Below are positions 41,006-51,335 of a stretch of 64,000 bases of DNA, piece after piece. The position numbers and the translations under genes were made by a program. Each line of letters begins with the position of its first letter. Position 1 is the stretch's first letter. This DNA is from Mucilaginibacter sp. (GTDB lineage Bacteria; Bacteroidota; Bacteroidia; Sphingobacteriales; Sphingobacteriaceae), in the NCBI RefSeq assembly GCF_028288205.1, contig NZ_JAQBOD010000058.1:1-64000 (forward strand). The letters run 5' to 3'. The notes below the pieces were generated by a model that searched no databases, was not told the origin of the DNA, and was given only the letters and a program-made list of their open reading frames with translations.

Positions 41006-43960
41006 ATGAAACAAAAATTATTATTGATTGGTTTTGTATTGATTGCTTTTGCGTCAAACTTAAAAGCTCAAAGCAAAAGCATTATTACCTGGAAACAAGC
41101 TACTTCCGGGGGATACACTTATAAATACGTAACAGGCGACCCTACCCACTCCCGTTTTTATGTTTTAAAAAACGGCTTATCCGTTATTTTAAGTCCTACT
41201 AATAAACAGCCGCGCATACAAGCATACATAGCGGTTAAAGCAGGCAGCAAGACCGACCCGGCCGACCATACCGGCCTTGCACATTACCTGGAGCATATGA
41301 TGTTTAAGGGAACTGATAAATTTGGCACAACAGACTGGACCAAAGAAAAACCATATTTAGATAAGATAGATGCCTTGTATGAGCAATATAACTCTACTAA
41401 GGATGAAGCCAAACGAAAAGAGATATATAAAGAAATTGACAAAACATCAGGCGAGGCGGCAAAGGTATCCATAGCCAACGAGTATGATAAAATGATGGCA
41501 TCCATGGGCGGGCAAAACAGCAATGCCTTTACTTCGTTTGAGCAAACTGTTTATACAGAAGATATCCCAAGTAGTTCTATTGATAAATTTTTGACGATTC
41601 AGGCAGAGCGTTTCCGTAATCCCATAATGCGTATTTTCCATACCGAGCTGGAAGCCGTTTACGAGGAGAAGAACCGTACACTGGATGATGATAACCGGAA
41701 AGTTAACGAGGCCATGTTTGCTGCCCTGTTCCCTAACAATAACTATGGCAAGCAAACCACTATAGGTACAATTGAGCATTTAAAAAACCCTTCTTTAAAT
41801 GCTATCCGCAATTATTATTATACTTATTATGTGCCTAATAATATGGGTGTTGTACTTTCGGGTGATTTTAATCCGGATATAGTGATCAAAAAAGTTGATG
41901 ATCATTTTAGCTACATGAAGCCAAAACCTATTCCTGCTTATACTTTTGAACCGGAAAAAATTATCGTCAGCCCTGTTAAACGTGATGTTTATGGCCCAAA
42001 TCCTGAAAGCTTAACTATTGCATTTCGTTTTCCGGGCGCCAGCACACGTGATGCCCGCCTGCTCGATCTGATGGGTTCAATGCTTACTAATGGCAAGGCC
42101 GGTTTATTTGATCTTGACCTGGTTAAAAAACAAAAACTATTAAGTGCATCGGCCGGTGATTATACTTTAAAAGATTACAGCGTTTTATTATTACGCGGAA
42201 ATCCGGTTAAAGGACAATCATTAGATGAAGTAAAAGACTTAATGCTTGCTGAAATAAGTAAATTAAGAAAAGGTGAATTTTCGGATGACCTGATCACATC
42301 TATAGTAAACAACGCGAAAAAAGACAAGATAGTAGATAATGAAAGTTACATAAACAGGGCTAATAACCTGATGAGCGACTTTACTTCGGGCGTTGATTGG
42401 CGTACCGATATTGCTACAATTAATGAACTTTCTAAAATAACCAAAGCGCAAATTGTAGCGTTTGCAAATAAATATCTTAATGAAAATGATTATGTAATTA
42501 TTTACAAACACCAGGGTGAGGATAAAAATATAATAAAGGTTGAAAAACCGGCTATTACCCCGGTTGAAGTCAACGCTACTTCACAATCTGAATACCTGAA
42601 AAAAATTAATTCAATACCATCAACTGCTGTAAAACCGGTTTGGCTTGATTACCAAAAAAATATACAAAGAGCTAAAGCCGGTAATATTGATGTTTTAGCT
42701 GTCCAAAATAAAGACAACAGCATCTTCAGGCTATACTATCGTTATGATATGGGTAGCTGGAACAATAAGCTATTACCTATTGCTGCCCAATACCTGCAAT
42801 TTTTAGGTACCAAAACAAAAACAGCCGAAGACTTTAGCAAAGAGTTTTATAAACTGGCAGCGTCATTTAATCAAAACCAAATTATAACAACCGGTACCGA
42901 AATTACACAGGTTAGCTTTAACGGTTTGCAGGAAAACTTTGTAGCAACTGCCAAATTATACGAAGACCTGCTGGCCAATTGCCAGCCTGACGAAAAAGCT
43001 TTGGCCGGGCTTAAAACACGTTTAAAAAAAGCAAGAGATAATTCCAAATTAAATAAAGCGACAATTGCAGCCGGGCTTAGAAGTTATGCGCAATATGGCC
43101 CGTCTAATCCGTTTAATTATGCGTTAAGCGATGAGGAATTAGATGCCATAACAGCTGATGACCTGGTGAAAATTTTGCATTCACTTAATAATTATAAGCA
43201 CACTATATTATATTATGGACCGCAAACGGCTATGCAGGCAGCGCTTACTTTATCACAAGTGCATAAAACACCTGCTGTCTTTACTCCTTATCCGGCAAAA
43301 AAACAGTTTACAAGAGTAGTTAATACCGGCAACCAGGTATTATTTGCCAACTATGATATGGTACAGGCAGAGATTTACTGGATACGTAATGAAAATGAGT
43401 ATAATCCTGCTCAAACTCCCGAAGTTGAATTATTTAACAACTACTTTGGTACCAGTGGGTTCACATCAATAGTTTTACAAAATATACGCGAAGCAAAAGG
43501 ACTTGCTTACTCGGCCTATGCTGTTTATGCGCCACCGGTTAAAAAAGATGATCGTAATTACTTTTTAGGTTATGTAGGTACACAGGCCGATAAATTGAAC
43601 GATGCAATTAAAGCCATGAATGAATTACTTAATAACTTGCCCGAATCTGAAAAAGGAGTGACCGGCGCAAGGGATAATATCCGTAAATCATTAGAAACCG
43701 AACGTATTACGCAGGAAGATATTTTGTTTAATTACCTGGCGGCCCAACGTATGGGTTTAAATTATGATGCTCGAAAAACCATTTTTAACAGCCTGGATAA
43801 AATAGATTTTGCAACTATTAAAAATTTCCATAGCACGCAATTAAAAGATAAACCATACACTTACTGTATAGTAGCATCAGACAAACGTGTGAGCGATAGT
43901 GACCTTAAAAAATATGGCGAGCTGATAAAACCGGATTTAAAACAAATTTTTGGCTATTAA
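41006..43960 (+). CDS. M16-family zinc peptidase (insulinase-like, two-domain)
   Basis: A 984-residue exported protein with a signal peptide (ends NLKAQ). The first M16 half has the inverted zinc motif HYLEH (His93, Glu96, His97) with the third ligand probably in ELEAVYEEKNR (~214-224). The second half (from ~residue 540) is an inactive M16 partner domain with NIREAKGLAYSAYAVY. The whole protein would fold as a clamshell that degrades peptides in the periplasm. Both halves in one chain is the normal arrangement for this subgroup. A strong terminator follows at 44043. Confidence 0.9.
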   Translation: MKQKLLLIGFVLIAFASNLKAQSKSIITWKQATSGGYTYKYVTGDPTHSRFYVLKNGLSVILSPTNKQPRIQAYIAVKAGSKTDPADHTGLAHYLEHMMFKGTDKFGTTDWTKEKPYLDKIDALYEQYNSTKDEAKRKEIYKEIDKTSGEAAKVSIANEYDKMMASMGGQNSNAFTSFEQTVYTEDIPSSSIDKFLTIQAERFRNPIMRIFHTELEAVYEEKNRTLDDDNRKVNEAMFAALFPNNNYGKQTTIGTIEHLKNPSLNAIRNYYYTYYVPNNMGVVLSGDFNPDIVIKKVDDHFSYMKPKPIPAYTFEPEKIIVSPVKRDVYGPNPESLTIAFRFPGASTRDARLLDLMGSMLTNGKAGLFDLDLVKKQKLLSASAGDYTLKDYSVLLLRGNPVKGQSLDEVKDLMLAEISKLRKGEFSDDLITSIVNNAKKDKIVDNESYINRANNLMSDFTSGVDWRTDIATINELSKITKAQIVAFANKYLNENDYVIIYKHQGEDKNIIKVEKPAITPVEVNATSQSEYLKKINSIPSTAVKPVWLDYQKNIQRAKAGNIDVLAVQNKDNSIFRLYYRYDMGSWNNKLLPIAAQYLQFLGTKTKTAEDFSKEFYKLAASFNQNQIITTGTEITQVSFNGLQENFVATAKLYEDLLANCQPDEKALAGLKTRLKKARDNSKLNKATIAAGLRSYAQYGPSNPFNYALSDEELDAITADDLVKILHSLNNYKHTILYYGPQTAMQAALTLSQVHKTPAVFTPYPAKKQFTRVVNTGNQVLFANYDMVQAEIYWIRNENEYNPAQTPEVELFNNYFGTSGFTSIVLQNIREAKGLAYSAYAVYAPPVKKDDRNYFLGYVGTQADKLNDAIKAMNELLNNLPESEKGVTGARDNIRKSLETERITQEDILFNYLAAQRMGLNYDARKTIFNSLDKIDFATIKNFHSTQLKDKPYTYCIVASDKRVSDSDLKKYGELIKPDLKQIFGY

Positions 43961-44042
43961 TGACTTATAATGTGCTTAATAACAAGCATTAAATAAATAG
44001 TTTACTAAACATACCAGCTAATTTGTGCTAAAATTAATATGT

Positions 44043-44086
44043 GGTATAGGAATTGTTATCATAACAATAATTCCTATACCTTTTTT
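44043..44086 (+). terminator. Terminator after the M16 peptidase
   Basis: GGTATAGGAATT (44043-44054) is perfectly complementary to 44069-44080, with an inner GTTAT/ATAAC pairing and a 3-nt bulge, followed by TTTTTTATT. Confidence 0.85.
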
Positions 44087-44112
44087 ATTAAGGGACTTAA
44101 TACAATACACCC

Positions 44113-44478
44113 ATGCGACGAATATTGGCGGTTGATGACGATAAAGACATATTAGAAATCTTACAATTTATATTGGAAGATTCAGGATATGAAGTAGAAA
44201 CTTTAGCGGATGGCCACTTTTTATTTGATAGAATAAAAAAGAATCATCCCGATCTTATTATATTGGATATTATGCTGGGCAATATGGACGGGCGCGAATT
44301 ATGCCGGAATGTAAAAGCAAAAAAAGAAACACATAATATACCTGTTATTTTACTTTCGGCCAGCCACGCGGTTACCGATACCCGCAAACAAAACGGCAAC
44401 CCCGATGATTTTATAGCCAAGCCATTTGATATAAATGTGTTATTGAGCAGTATAGAAAAACATTTGACCGCTGCATAA
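44113..44478 (+). CDS. Single-domain response regulator
   Basis: A 121-residue receiver domain without an output domain. The acidic residues (AVDDDKD), phospho-acceptor Asp52 (IILDIMLGNMDGREL), a Ser in ILLSASHA and Lys in IAKPFD are conserved. It is related to but clearly different from the stand-alone receiver at 38448. No kinase neighbours it; it begins 26 nt after the peptidase terminator and is followed by a repeat-containing gap. Confidence 0.85.
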   Translation: MRRILAVDDDKDILEILQFILEDSGYEVETLADGHFLFDRIKKNHPDLIILDIMLGNMDGRELCRNVKAKKETHNIPVILLSASHAVTDTRKQNGNPDDFIAKPFDINVLLSSIEKHLTAA

Positions 44479-44499
44479 TTTAGTCATTATAGTCAATCC

Positions 44500-44690
44500 G
44501 GCTGTATCAAAAGTCATTAACAGTAAATAGCAACAAAGTAACCATTGGCCTTTGTGGTCTTTGTGCCTTCTTTGCGGTCTGCGGTAAATTTTTACCCAAA
44601 GTGCGCGAAGAAGTCACAAAATAACGTAGAGAGGTATATCCGAAAAATATATTCTGTTTTGATTTTTGTAATACCAATTTTGATACAGCC
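44500..44690. mobile_element. MITE-like element with 13-bp terminal inverted repeats
   Basis: GGCTGTATCAAAA (44500-44512) is exactly complementary to TTTTGATACAGCC (44678-44690). The 191-bp interior has no credible ORF. Such GGCTGT...CAAAA termini resemble ends of IS1182/IS5-type insertion sequences, so it is probably a non-autonomous derivative. No clear target duplication. It occupies most of the 44479-44887 gap. Confidence 0.6.
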
Positions 44691-44713
44691 CCATATATTA
44701 ATATCATTGGCAA

Positions 44714-44748
44714 ATGACCAATGACGAATGACCAATCACCAATGACCA
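44714..44748. repeat. Heptanucleotide short tandem repeat (ATGACCA type)
   Basis: Five exact 7-nt-spaced units: ATGACCA, ATGACGA, ATGACCA, ATCACCA, ATGACCA. Confidence 0.85.
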
Positions 44749-44887
44749 ACCACATAAAAGTTTTCCACATACATACCATCTATTTTCATACTTGCGTTTA
44801 AAAAGTGTTTTCCACACATGTTAATTACTATTGTGGATTGCATTTTTGTGTTTAGCTAATTTAGCACCACTATTTTGTACACGCTTT

Positions 44888-47800
44888 ATGATAAAAATCA
44901 AATACAGCCTCTTCCTTTTCTTTGTATTTTTCGCTTTCAATTTATTCGCGCAGCAAAACCCATCATTTGATGTTTACCACACCTACCATGCAGCAAACAA
45001 TCTGTTAGAAAAAGGTAAATATGTTGCCGCTACACAGCAATATAAGCTGGTGATGGATTCTAAATTAAAAACCAGCAATCAGCCGCAATTCGAATCAGAA
45101 CTTTCATTGTTAAAAGAAAACGCCCAATACTACGTAGCATTTTGCGCGCTTGAATTAGGCAATGATGATGCTGAAAGCCTTTTCTTAAAATTCATTAAAG
45201 AACATCCCGAAAACCCGTTAACCAAGTTGGCTTATTTCCAGATAGGCAAATCGTATTCAAAACAAGGAAAATATAAAGAAACACTGCTTTGGTTTAATAA
45301 AATAAGCGCTGCCGAGTTAAGCGGAAGCGAAAATACCGAGTATAAGTTTCGTAAGGGATATGCCTATTTTGCTTTAAATGATTACAAAAACGCGCAATTA
45401 CTGTTTAGCGAAGTAAAAAACCGGCGTTCGCAATTTACTGATGATGCCACTTACTATTTTGCCTATATAGCTTATTTGAACCAGGATTACCATTTAGCAC
45501 TGGTAAATTTTGAAAAGCTTAAAAATTCAAAAAAATATATCAACAGTTATCCATATTATATAACCGCTGTTTACTTTTTAGATAAACGTTATGATGATGT
45601 AATAAGCTATGCGGTACCTATAATTAACAGTACCCATCAGCAAAACGAAACGGAGATGCTGCGTATAATTGGCGCTTCATACTTTGCAAAATCAGATTAT
45701 GACAACTCGGTTAAATATTACAACCGGTTTGAAGAGCGCGATCTGGGCAAAACCCAAAGCACGCAGGATAGCTATCAAATGGGCTACGCTTACAATAAAA
45801 TAGGCAACAACGCAAAAGCTGCCAGCGAGTTAGAAAAACTGATTGAACAGAACGATGTTTATAGCCAGAATGGTAACTATATATTAGGCGGTGTTTTCCT
45901 GAAGATGGATAACAAGCAAAGCGCGCGTAACGCGTTTTTAGTAGCATCAAAATTAAGCTTTGATAAGCAGCTGCAGGAAGATGGCTTGTATGAATATGCC
46001 AAGCTATCCTACGAACTTGATTTTAATACCCAGGCGCTTGATGCTACCCGCTTATACTTAAAAAACTACCCAACCGCGCAACGTACTACAGAGGTTAAGG
46101 TTTTATTGGGCGAGGAATTATTGAACTCGCGCAATTATAAAGAGGCTGTTGATATATTGGAGCCTATCCCCAATAAAACACAGAGCGCCAAAATTGCTTA
46201 CCAAAAAGTTACTTATTATCGCGGCCTTGAGTTTTATAACGAACGCGCGTTCGAAAACGCGATTGGTATTTTCCTGCGCTCATTAAAAGTTCCGGTTGAT
46301 CCTAAAATAAAAGCGCTAACCACTTACTGGATGGCCGAGGCTATGTACGAAGTGCGTAAATACGGCGAATCGGTATTAACCTTTCAAGACTTTCTGGACC
46401 TGTCCGAGGCACAACAAACCCCTGTATACAACTATGCAAATTATGCATTAGCCTACGCAGCTTTTGGTGGCGAAAAATATAAAACAGCAGCCACCTATTT
46501 TCAAAAGTTTTTGAATGGCGAGGAAAAAGATAAGAACACTATAAATGATGCTATAACCCGTATTGGCGATAGCTATTTTGTATTAAAAAGCTATGACAGG
46601 GCCTTAGAATATTATGATAAAATAATTGCACAGCACAGTAAAGGCGAGGATTACGCGTTGTTTCAGCGGGGGATGATACATGGTTTACGTGGATCGTTAG
46701 ATTTAAAAATAAGCACCCTCAAGGATGTTTTAGCATCGTTCCCAAATTCTGATTACGCGGATGATGCCGATTTTGAGATTGCCTATACCTACTTTTTAAA
46801 GAATGATGGTGTAACTGCAAGAAACAACCTGCAGGCTATGATTCAAAAATACCCGCGCAGCAGTTATATACCACGCGCGCTGGTTACCATTGGTTTGATA
46901 GATTACAATGCCGGTAATGATGACCTTGCGATTGAATCATTTAAACTGGTGATAAAAGATTACGCATCCACAGATGAAGCAAAACAGGCCCTTAAACAGA
47001 TAGAAAAAATATATACCGATAAGGGTGATGCGCAAACTTTCATCGCTTACGCCACCACCACCCCTATCGGCAATTACTCGGCAGCCGAACAGGAAAGCAT
47101 TATGTACACAGCCGCCAATAACCTTTATTTAAGAGGCGATTGGCAAGGCACAGTTGCTGCTGTTAACGCTTACTTTGATAAGTTTCAAACCAAGCCCATA
47201 TATGATAAACAATCAAGGTTTATACGTGCGCAAAGCCTGGTTAATTTAAAAAGACCCGATGAAGCAGTTAGCGATTACAATGTGATATTAAATGACTGGA
47301 CCAGTACCTATACAGAGCAATCATTGATAAGCATGTCTAAACTATACATCGCGCAGAAAAAATATAATGAAGCGGTAGTATTCCTTAAAAAATTGGAAAT
47401 AACCTCTGAATATAAGGCCGATTATGCCTTCGCTATAAATAACCTGCTATTATGTTATTCGCAAATGCACATGGCTGATGATGTGCTGAACTATGTAAAG
47501 CTGGTAAGGCAGAACGAAAAATCGGCACAGGAAGATAAGTTTAAAACCGGCCTGTATGCAGGTTTGGCTTATTTACAAAAGGGTGATACCACAGCAGCTG
47601 TAAATGAACTGGATTATACCATGAGCAACACCAAAACAGTTGCCGCTGCCGAAGCTAAATATAACATCGCCAACATTCAATATTTAAAGCATCAGTACAA
47701 AACATCGCAAAAAACCTGCTTTGAACTGCAAAAAGATTTTTCGAATTATGATTACTGGGTAGCCAAAACTTTTATTTTATTGGCTGATAATTATGTGAAG

Positions 47801-47992
47801 CTAAAAGATAATTTTCAGGCAAAAGCTACACTGCAAAGTATAATAGATAATTACAAAGGGGATGATGAAATATTATCAACGGCACAACAAAAGCTTGATA
47901 AAATATCACCGCCAAAACCCGCTAAAACACAGGGAGCGGATGAAATGAAACCCGATACTACTCAAAACACAAAACCGGTTAACAAAGGATAA
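44888..47992 (+). CDS. Large TPR-repeat protein
   Basis: A 1034-residue exported protein starting at ATG 44888, where a signal peptide begins (MIKIKYSLFLFFVFFAFNLF, then AQ). The upstream in-frame TTG at 44831 is not needed. The mature chain is built of many tetratricopeptide-like helix pairs (for example ENTEYKFRKGYAYFALNDYK, SYQMGYAYNKIGNNAKAASE, RFIRAQSLVNLKRPDEAVSD), with a polar, Pro/Lys-rich C-terminus. TPR scaffolds mediate protein assembly in the periplasm. The outer-membrane barrel gene follows 14 nt later, so the two probably work together in envelope assembly. Confidence 0.85.
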   Translation: MIKIKYSLFLFFVFFAFNLFAQQNPSFDVYHTYHAANNLLEKGKYVAATQQYKLVMDSKLKTSNQPQFESELSLLKENAQYYVAFCALELGNDDAESLFLKFIKEHPENPLTKLAYFQIGKSYSKQGKYKETLLWFNKISAAELSGSENTEYKFRKGYAYFALNDYKNAQLLFSEVKNRRSQFTDDATYYFAYIAYLNQDYHLALVNFEKLKNSKKYINSYPYYITAVYFLDKRYDDVISYAVPIINSTHQQNETEMLRIIGASYFAKSDYDNSVKYYNRFEERDLGKTQSTQDSYQMGYAYNKIGNNAKAASELEKLIEQNDVYSQNGNYILGGVFLKMDNKQSARNAFLVASKLSFDKQLQEDGLYEYAKLSYELDFNTQALDATRLYLKNYPTAQRTTEVKVLLGEELLNSRNYKEAVDILEPIPNKTQSAKIAYQKVTYYRGLEFYNERAFENAIGIFLRSLKVPVDPKIKALTTYWMAEAMYEVRKYGESVLTFQDFLDLSEAQQTPVYNYANYALAYAAFGGEKYKTAATYFQKFLNGEEKDKNTINDAITRIGDSYFVLKSYDRALEYYDKIIAQHSKGEDYALFQRGMIHGLRGSLDLKISTLKDVLASFPNSDYADDADFEIAYTYFLKNDGVTARNNLQAMIQKYPRSSYIPRALVTIGLIDYNAGNDDLAIESFKLVIKDYASTDEAKQALKQIEKIYTDKGDAQTFIAYATTTPIGNYSAAEQESIMYTAANNLYLRGDWQGTVAAVNAYFDKFQTKPIYDKQSRFIRAQSLVNLKRPDEAVSDYNVILNDWTSTYTEQSLISMSKLYIAQKKYNEAVVFLKKLEITSEYKADYAFAINNLLLCYSQMHMADDVLNYVKLVRQNEKSAQEDKFKTGLYAGLAYLQKGDTTAAVNELDYTMSNTKTVAAAEAKYNIANIQYLKHQYKTSQKTCFELQKDFSNYDYWVAKTFILLADNYVKLKDNFQAKATLQSIIDNYKGDDEILSTAQQKLDKISPPKPAKTQGADEMKPDTTQNTKPVNKG

Positions 47993-48006
47993 AAGAAGAC
48001 AAGCAC

Positions 48007-49875
48007 ATGAAATTAAAATACACCTACACGCTGTTTACTTTGATCATGGTATTATACTTTGTTCCGGTTAACGCGCAAAAAACCAGTAAGATTAAAAAAC
48101 CCGCGGCTGCTAAAACAATAAAGAAACAACCTGCAAAAACTATTGCCAGGCCTACAGCCGCTAAAAAACAAACAGACGCCAGGTCGTTGGGTGAAGCTGC
48201 AGCAAAAGTGAGCAGTAGGGATACCGTTAAAAAGGGCGGTGGCGGTTCAGGCGCTAATCCTCCTAATGGCGGAAGTCTATCAGAAGAAATTGTGGTAACT
48301 ACGGCCTATAAACCGGTATTAGCTGATGCGGTTAAAATACGCCGCAACCCCGACCTTGAAGATAAAACACCGTTTAAGGCACCGTTAAATTATGCTCCGT
48401 TAGATAAACGCCTGGAACGCAATACAGAAATAAAACAGCTGGATGCCATGAAAATGCCGGCCCAGCAGGATAGCGTACCTTTAAATAATTACATAAAAGT
48501 GGGTGCAGGTAACTTAAAAACCACCTTTGCCGAAGGATATTTTGGCAACGGCAAAGATGAAGCGCTACAGGTTGGCGGCTATTTTAAACACATAGCGCAA
48601 AACGGCACAGCTTATTACAAGCAAAACACCAGGAAGGACCAAATAGGTGTATTTGGTAAAAGCATTGGCGATGTTAATACTTTAACCGGGCGCATAGATT
48701 ATACCAATAGCAGCAATTATTTTTATGGGTATGATAAGTATGCACCTCCTGCCGCATTACAATTGGCTCATCAATATTTTAATACCATTAGCGGCGAGGG
48801 CGAGATTGCTAAAAACTATAAAGACGTTGAAAATGATTTTACATACGCCTTAAAATTAAAAGGCTACGCGTTTGGTGATAGATTTAAAGCAAGAGAAAAT
48901 AACCTGGTGCTTTCGGGCTTTTTAAACCAGACCATTAATCAATTTTATACAGGTTTAAGCGCTTCGCTTGACCTGAGTACACAAAAAGACACCTTGTATT
49001 CTTATAACAATAGCATTATAAGGGTTAACCCATACATCAAGTTCCAGGGTACCGATTATAAAATTGATGCCGGAATAAATATTGTTGACGAGTTTGGGTT
49101 TGCTTCGCGCTTCTCTATATTTCCTGCCGCCAAATTAGAATACCAGGTAATACCCAAATATGTGCGCTTGTTTGTTGAAGCAAAGGGTGATGTAAATAAA
49201 TCATCCTTACGCGATTTTTTTGGAATTAACCCTTTCCTTGGGCAAAATATCGCCATTAAAAATTCGGTTGACCAGCTTGACCTTACTGCAGGTATAAAAG
49301 GCACCCTTGCCCCGGGCCTTGGCTTTAAGGCGTTTGTATTTAGAAACAGTGTTAAAAATATGCCGCTGTTTGTAAACAACTTTAATTTGGCTGCGGGCTA
49401 TAACCGCTTTATGGTGATTTATGATAATGGTACTTCGCGCGTAAATGGCTTTAATGGCGAGCTGGATTATAAGGCATCTGACGATGTGGATATTTTTGGA
49501 AATGTAGTATTTAAAGATTACCACATGGCATCAGAGGCACAGGCATGGAACCTGCCAAAATTTAAGCTAACGGCCGGTACAGCTATCAATATAAATAATA
49601 AAGTTAAAATTACAGGTTCGTTATTGTTTCGTGGTTTAGCTTATGACAGAACTATTAGTTCATCAAACTTGCCTAACGCAAACAGCGCTCCTGTTACTAC
49701 TATTGCAACAATTAGTTCGTTTGCCGACCTAAGCGGCGGCATTGAATATAAGGTGAATAAACAAGTGTCGGTTTTTGGGCACGTAAATAATATTTTAAAT
49801 ACAACAAATCAAAGCTGGTTATATTATCCCGACTACGGATTTAATATATTTGGAGGCGCCAGTTTCAGTTTTTAG
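48007..49875 (+). CDS. TonB-dependent-receptor-like outer-membrane barrel
   Basis: A 622-residue protein with a signal peptide (ends PVNAQ), a Lys/Ala-rich linker (~24-80), a short segment EEIVVTTAYKPVLADAVKI (~93-112), then a beta-barrel (~150-622) ending GGASFSF. It lacks a recognisable full plug domain, so it is a receptor-like barrel rather than a classical TonB receptor. It is co-transcribed with the TPR gene and precedes the HU-CCDC81/SPOR and ExbBD-TonB genes, a clustering that suggests an energised envelope complex. Exact role unknown. Confidence 0.75.
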   Translation: MKLKYTYTLFTLIMVLYFVPVNAQKTSKIKKPAAAKTIKKQPAKTIARPTAAKKQTDARSLGEAAAKVSSRDTVKKGGGGSGANPPNGGSLSEEIVVTTAYKPVLADAVKIRRNPDLEDKTPFKAPLNYAPLDKRLERNTEIKQLDAMKMPAQQDSVPLNNYIKVGAGNLKTTFAEGYFGNGKDEALQVGGYFKHIAQNGTAYYKQNTRKDQIGVFGKSIGDVNTLTGRIDYTNSSNYFYGYDKYAPPAALQLAHQYFNTISGEGEIAKNYKDVENDFTYALKLKGYAFGDRFKARENNLVLSGFLNQTINQFYTGLSASLDLSTQKDTLYSYNNSIIRVNPYIKFQGTDYKIDAGINIVDEFGFASRFSIFPAAKLEYQVIPKYVRLFVEAKGDVNKSSLRDFFGINPFLGQNIAIKNSVDQLDLTAGIKGTLAPGLGFKAFVFRNSVKNMPLFVNNFNLAAGYNRFMVIYDNGTSRVNGFNGELDYKASDDVDIFGNVVFKDYHMASEAQAWNLPKFKLTAGTAININNKVKITGSLLFRGLAYDRTISSSNLPNANSAPVTTIATISSFADLSGGIEYKVNKQVSVFGHVNNILNTTNQSWLYYPDYGFNIFGGASFSF

Positions 49876-49936
49876 TCTGAAGTCAATAGCCTAAAGTGGC
49901 AACTACTTAAGGCTATTGACTTTCGACTTACGACTA
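49874..49936. repeat. Inverted pair of heptamer repeats forming a hairpin
   Basis: Units AGTCTGA, AGTCAAT, AGCCTAA, AGTGGCA are followed by ATTGACT-type units TTGACTT, TCGACTT, ACGACTA, all 7 nt apart. The two halves pair (AGTCAATAGCCTAAAGT with ACTTAAGGCTATTGACT, 16 of 17) around a 7-nt loop, directly after the barrel gene stop (49875). It could also act as a terminator. Confidence 0.7.
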
Positions 49937-49976
49937 AACTGTTTGATGTTATATAATTAACCGTTACTTTTAGCAA

Positions 49977-51317
49977 ATGGATGTAGGCTTTTATTTAGGT
50001 GAATTTCTAATGCAGCAGGGCGAAGTAAGTGTACCCGGATTAGGTTACTTTGTACGGGCCCGCATAAGTGGTTATTATGATGAAAATGAGGGTAAATTTT
50101 ATCCACCCTATCATCAGGCACAATTTGATATACAATCATTCGGCATACAATCAATAGATGATGATGCCCTTGCCGAATATATTGCCAATAAAAAAAACAT
50201 CTCCATCGCATCGGCCAAATATTTCTTTGAAAAATATATTACCGGCTTAAAACAGGATGCGTTAATTGGCGAAGTACCCATTGGTAACTTAGGCTGGTTT
50301 TATACCGAGTTAACCAAACTTACCTTCAGACCGGCAAAAAAAATAATTGACGACACCATTTTTTACGGCTTTGAGCCTGTTATAATAAAGAAAACCGCGA
50401 ACAGTAAACCGGAAGAAGACCCCAATGCAGAGCTGATCTTGCCGCCAAAATTAACTTATCCGCAAGTAACGTCAGAGATACAACCTGAAGAGACACAACT
50501 TGAGCCTGTACAAACACCACTGCAGGAAGAGGAAGCAGGAATATCACCTGAGTTTTTTGATGCCGGCGAGGAGGAAAAAAGCAATAGTTGGGTACGTGTA
50601 TCACTAATAATACTTACGGTTGTTTTACTTTTAGGAACAGGTGTATTTGCTCTTTACAAGTATGAACCTGATACGTTTTATAAATTGGCATTTTGGGAAC
50701 CTAATGCCGTAGTGATTGCTCCTGTTAAACCAAAAGCAGCGGCACGGGTAGTTGATAGCATAGAAACAGATAGCATTAAAACCGATACCGCATCTGCCAA
50801 AACTGCAAAGGATACTCTTGCCAAAACTACAGTTATAACTAAGAAAGGTGAGACAACGGTTCCAAAAACTGTTGTACCTGTTCCAAAAACTACAGTTATA
50901 ACTGAAAATACAAACACAACAACGCCAAAAGCTATAGCGCAACAGCCAAAAACTAATGTAATAATTCAGAAGCCGGCGGTATCGGCTACAACTAATCCGG
51001 GTGCGTTTCAAAAAGCTACGGTGAAGCCTGAAAAAACAGGCGAAATAAACGCGAAACCATCCGACGCTGCAGGCACCAGGCGCTATGAAGTTTATGCATT
51101 TACCGGCAGTACCGCTGCCGAGGTTAACGCGGCAATTAAGAAAATGAAAAAAGCAGGTCTTGACCCCACGTTAGTAACCGACGCGCCGGATAAGCTATAT
51201 CATATATCAATTGGCCATTTTGCAACTAAGCAAGAAGCCACAAATTGTGCAGTTAAAGCGATAGAAGGTGGTAAGGTGCCGGGTGGCAACGCTTACGGAA
51301 TTGAAATTATACCATAA
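49977..51317 (+). CDS. HU-CCDC81-like and SPOR-domain envelope protein
   Basis: A 446-residue protein with two N-terminal HU/CCDC81-like modules (~1-65, GEVSVPGLGYFVRARISGYY; ~70-130, GEVPIGNLGWFYTEL), an acidic Pro/Glu linker, one transmembrane helix (~206-226), a Thr/Lys/Pro-rich periplasmic linker (~235-360), and a C-terminal SPOR-like domain (~365-446, YEVYAFTGSTAAEVNAAIKK, YHISIGHFATKQEA). SPOR domains bind denuded peptidoglycan at division sites, and the cytosolic HU-type modules may touch DNA or cytoskeletal partners. This domain order is a Bacteroidota speciality. ExbB follows 18 nt downstream. Confidence 0.85.
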   Translation: MDVGFYLGEFLMQQGEVSVPGLGYFVRARISGYYDENEGKFYPPYHQAQFDIQSFGIQSIDDDALAEYIANKKNISIASAKYFFEKYITGLKQDALIGEVPIGNLGWFYTELTKLTFRPAKKIIDDTIFYGFEPVIIKKTANSKPEEDPNAELILPPKLTYPQVTSEIQPEETQLEPVQTPLQEEEAGISPEFFDAGEEEKSNSWVRVSLIILTVVLLLGTGVFALYKYEPDTFYKLAFWEPNAVVIAPVKPKAAARVVDSIETDSIKTDTASAKTAKDTLAKTTVITKKGETTVPKTVVPVPKTTVITENTNTTTPKAIAQQPKTNVIIQKPAVSATTNPGAFQKATVKPEKTGEINAKPSDAAGTRRYEVYAFTGSTAAEVNAAIKKMKKAGLDPTLVTDAPDKLYHISIGHFATKQEATNCAVKAIEGGKVPGGNAYGIEIIP

Positions 51318-51335
51318 AAATAACACAACACCATA

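Noticed and set aside
44507-44779. 90-aa minus-strand ORF
   Set aside because: It lies across the MITE-like element and a heptamer array and has low-complexity translation.
44831-44887. TTG-initiated extension of the TPR protein
   Set aside because: The ATG at 44888 starts a clean signal peptide and the upstream part adds an implausible Cys-rich segment.
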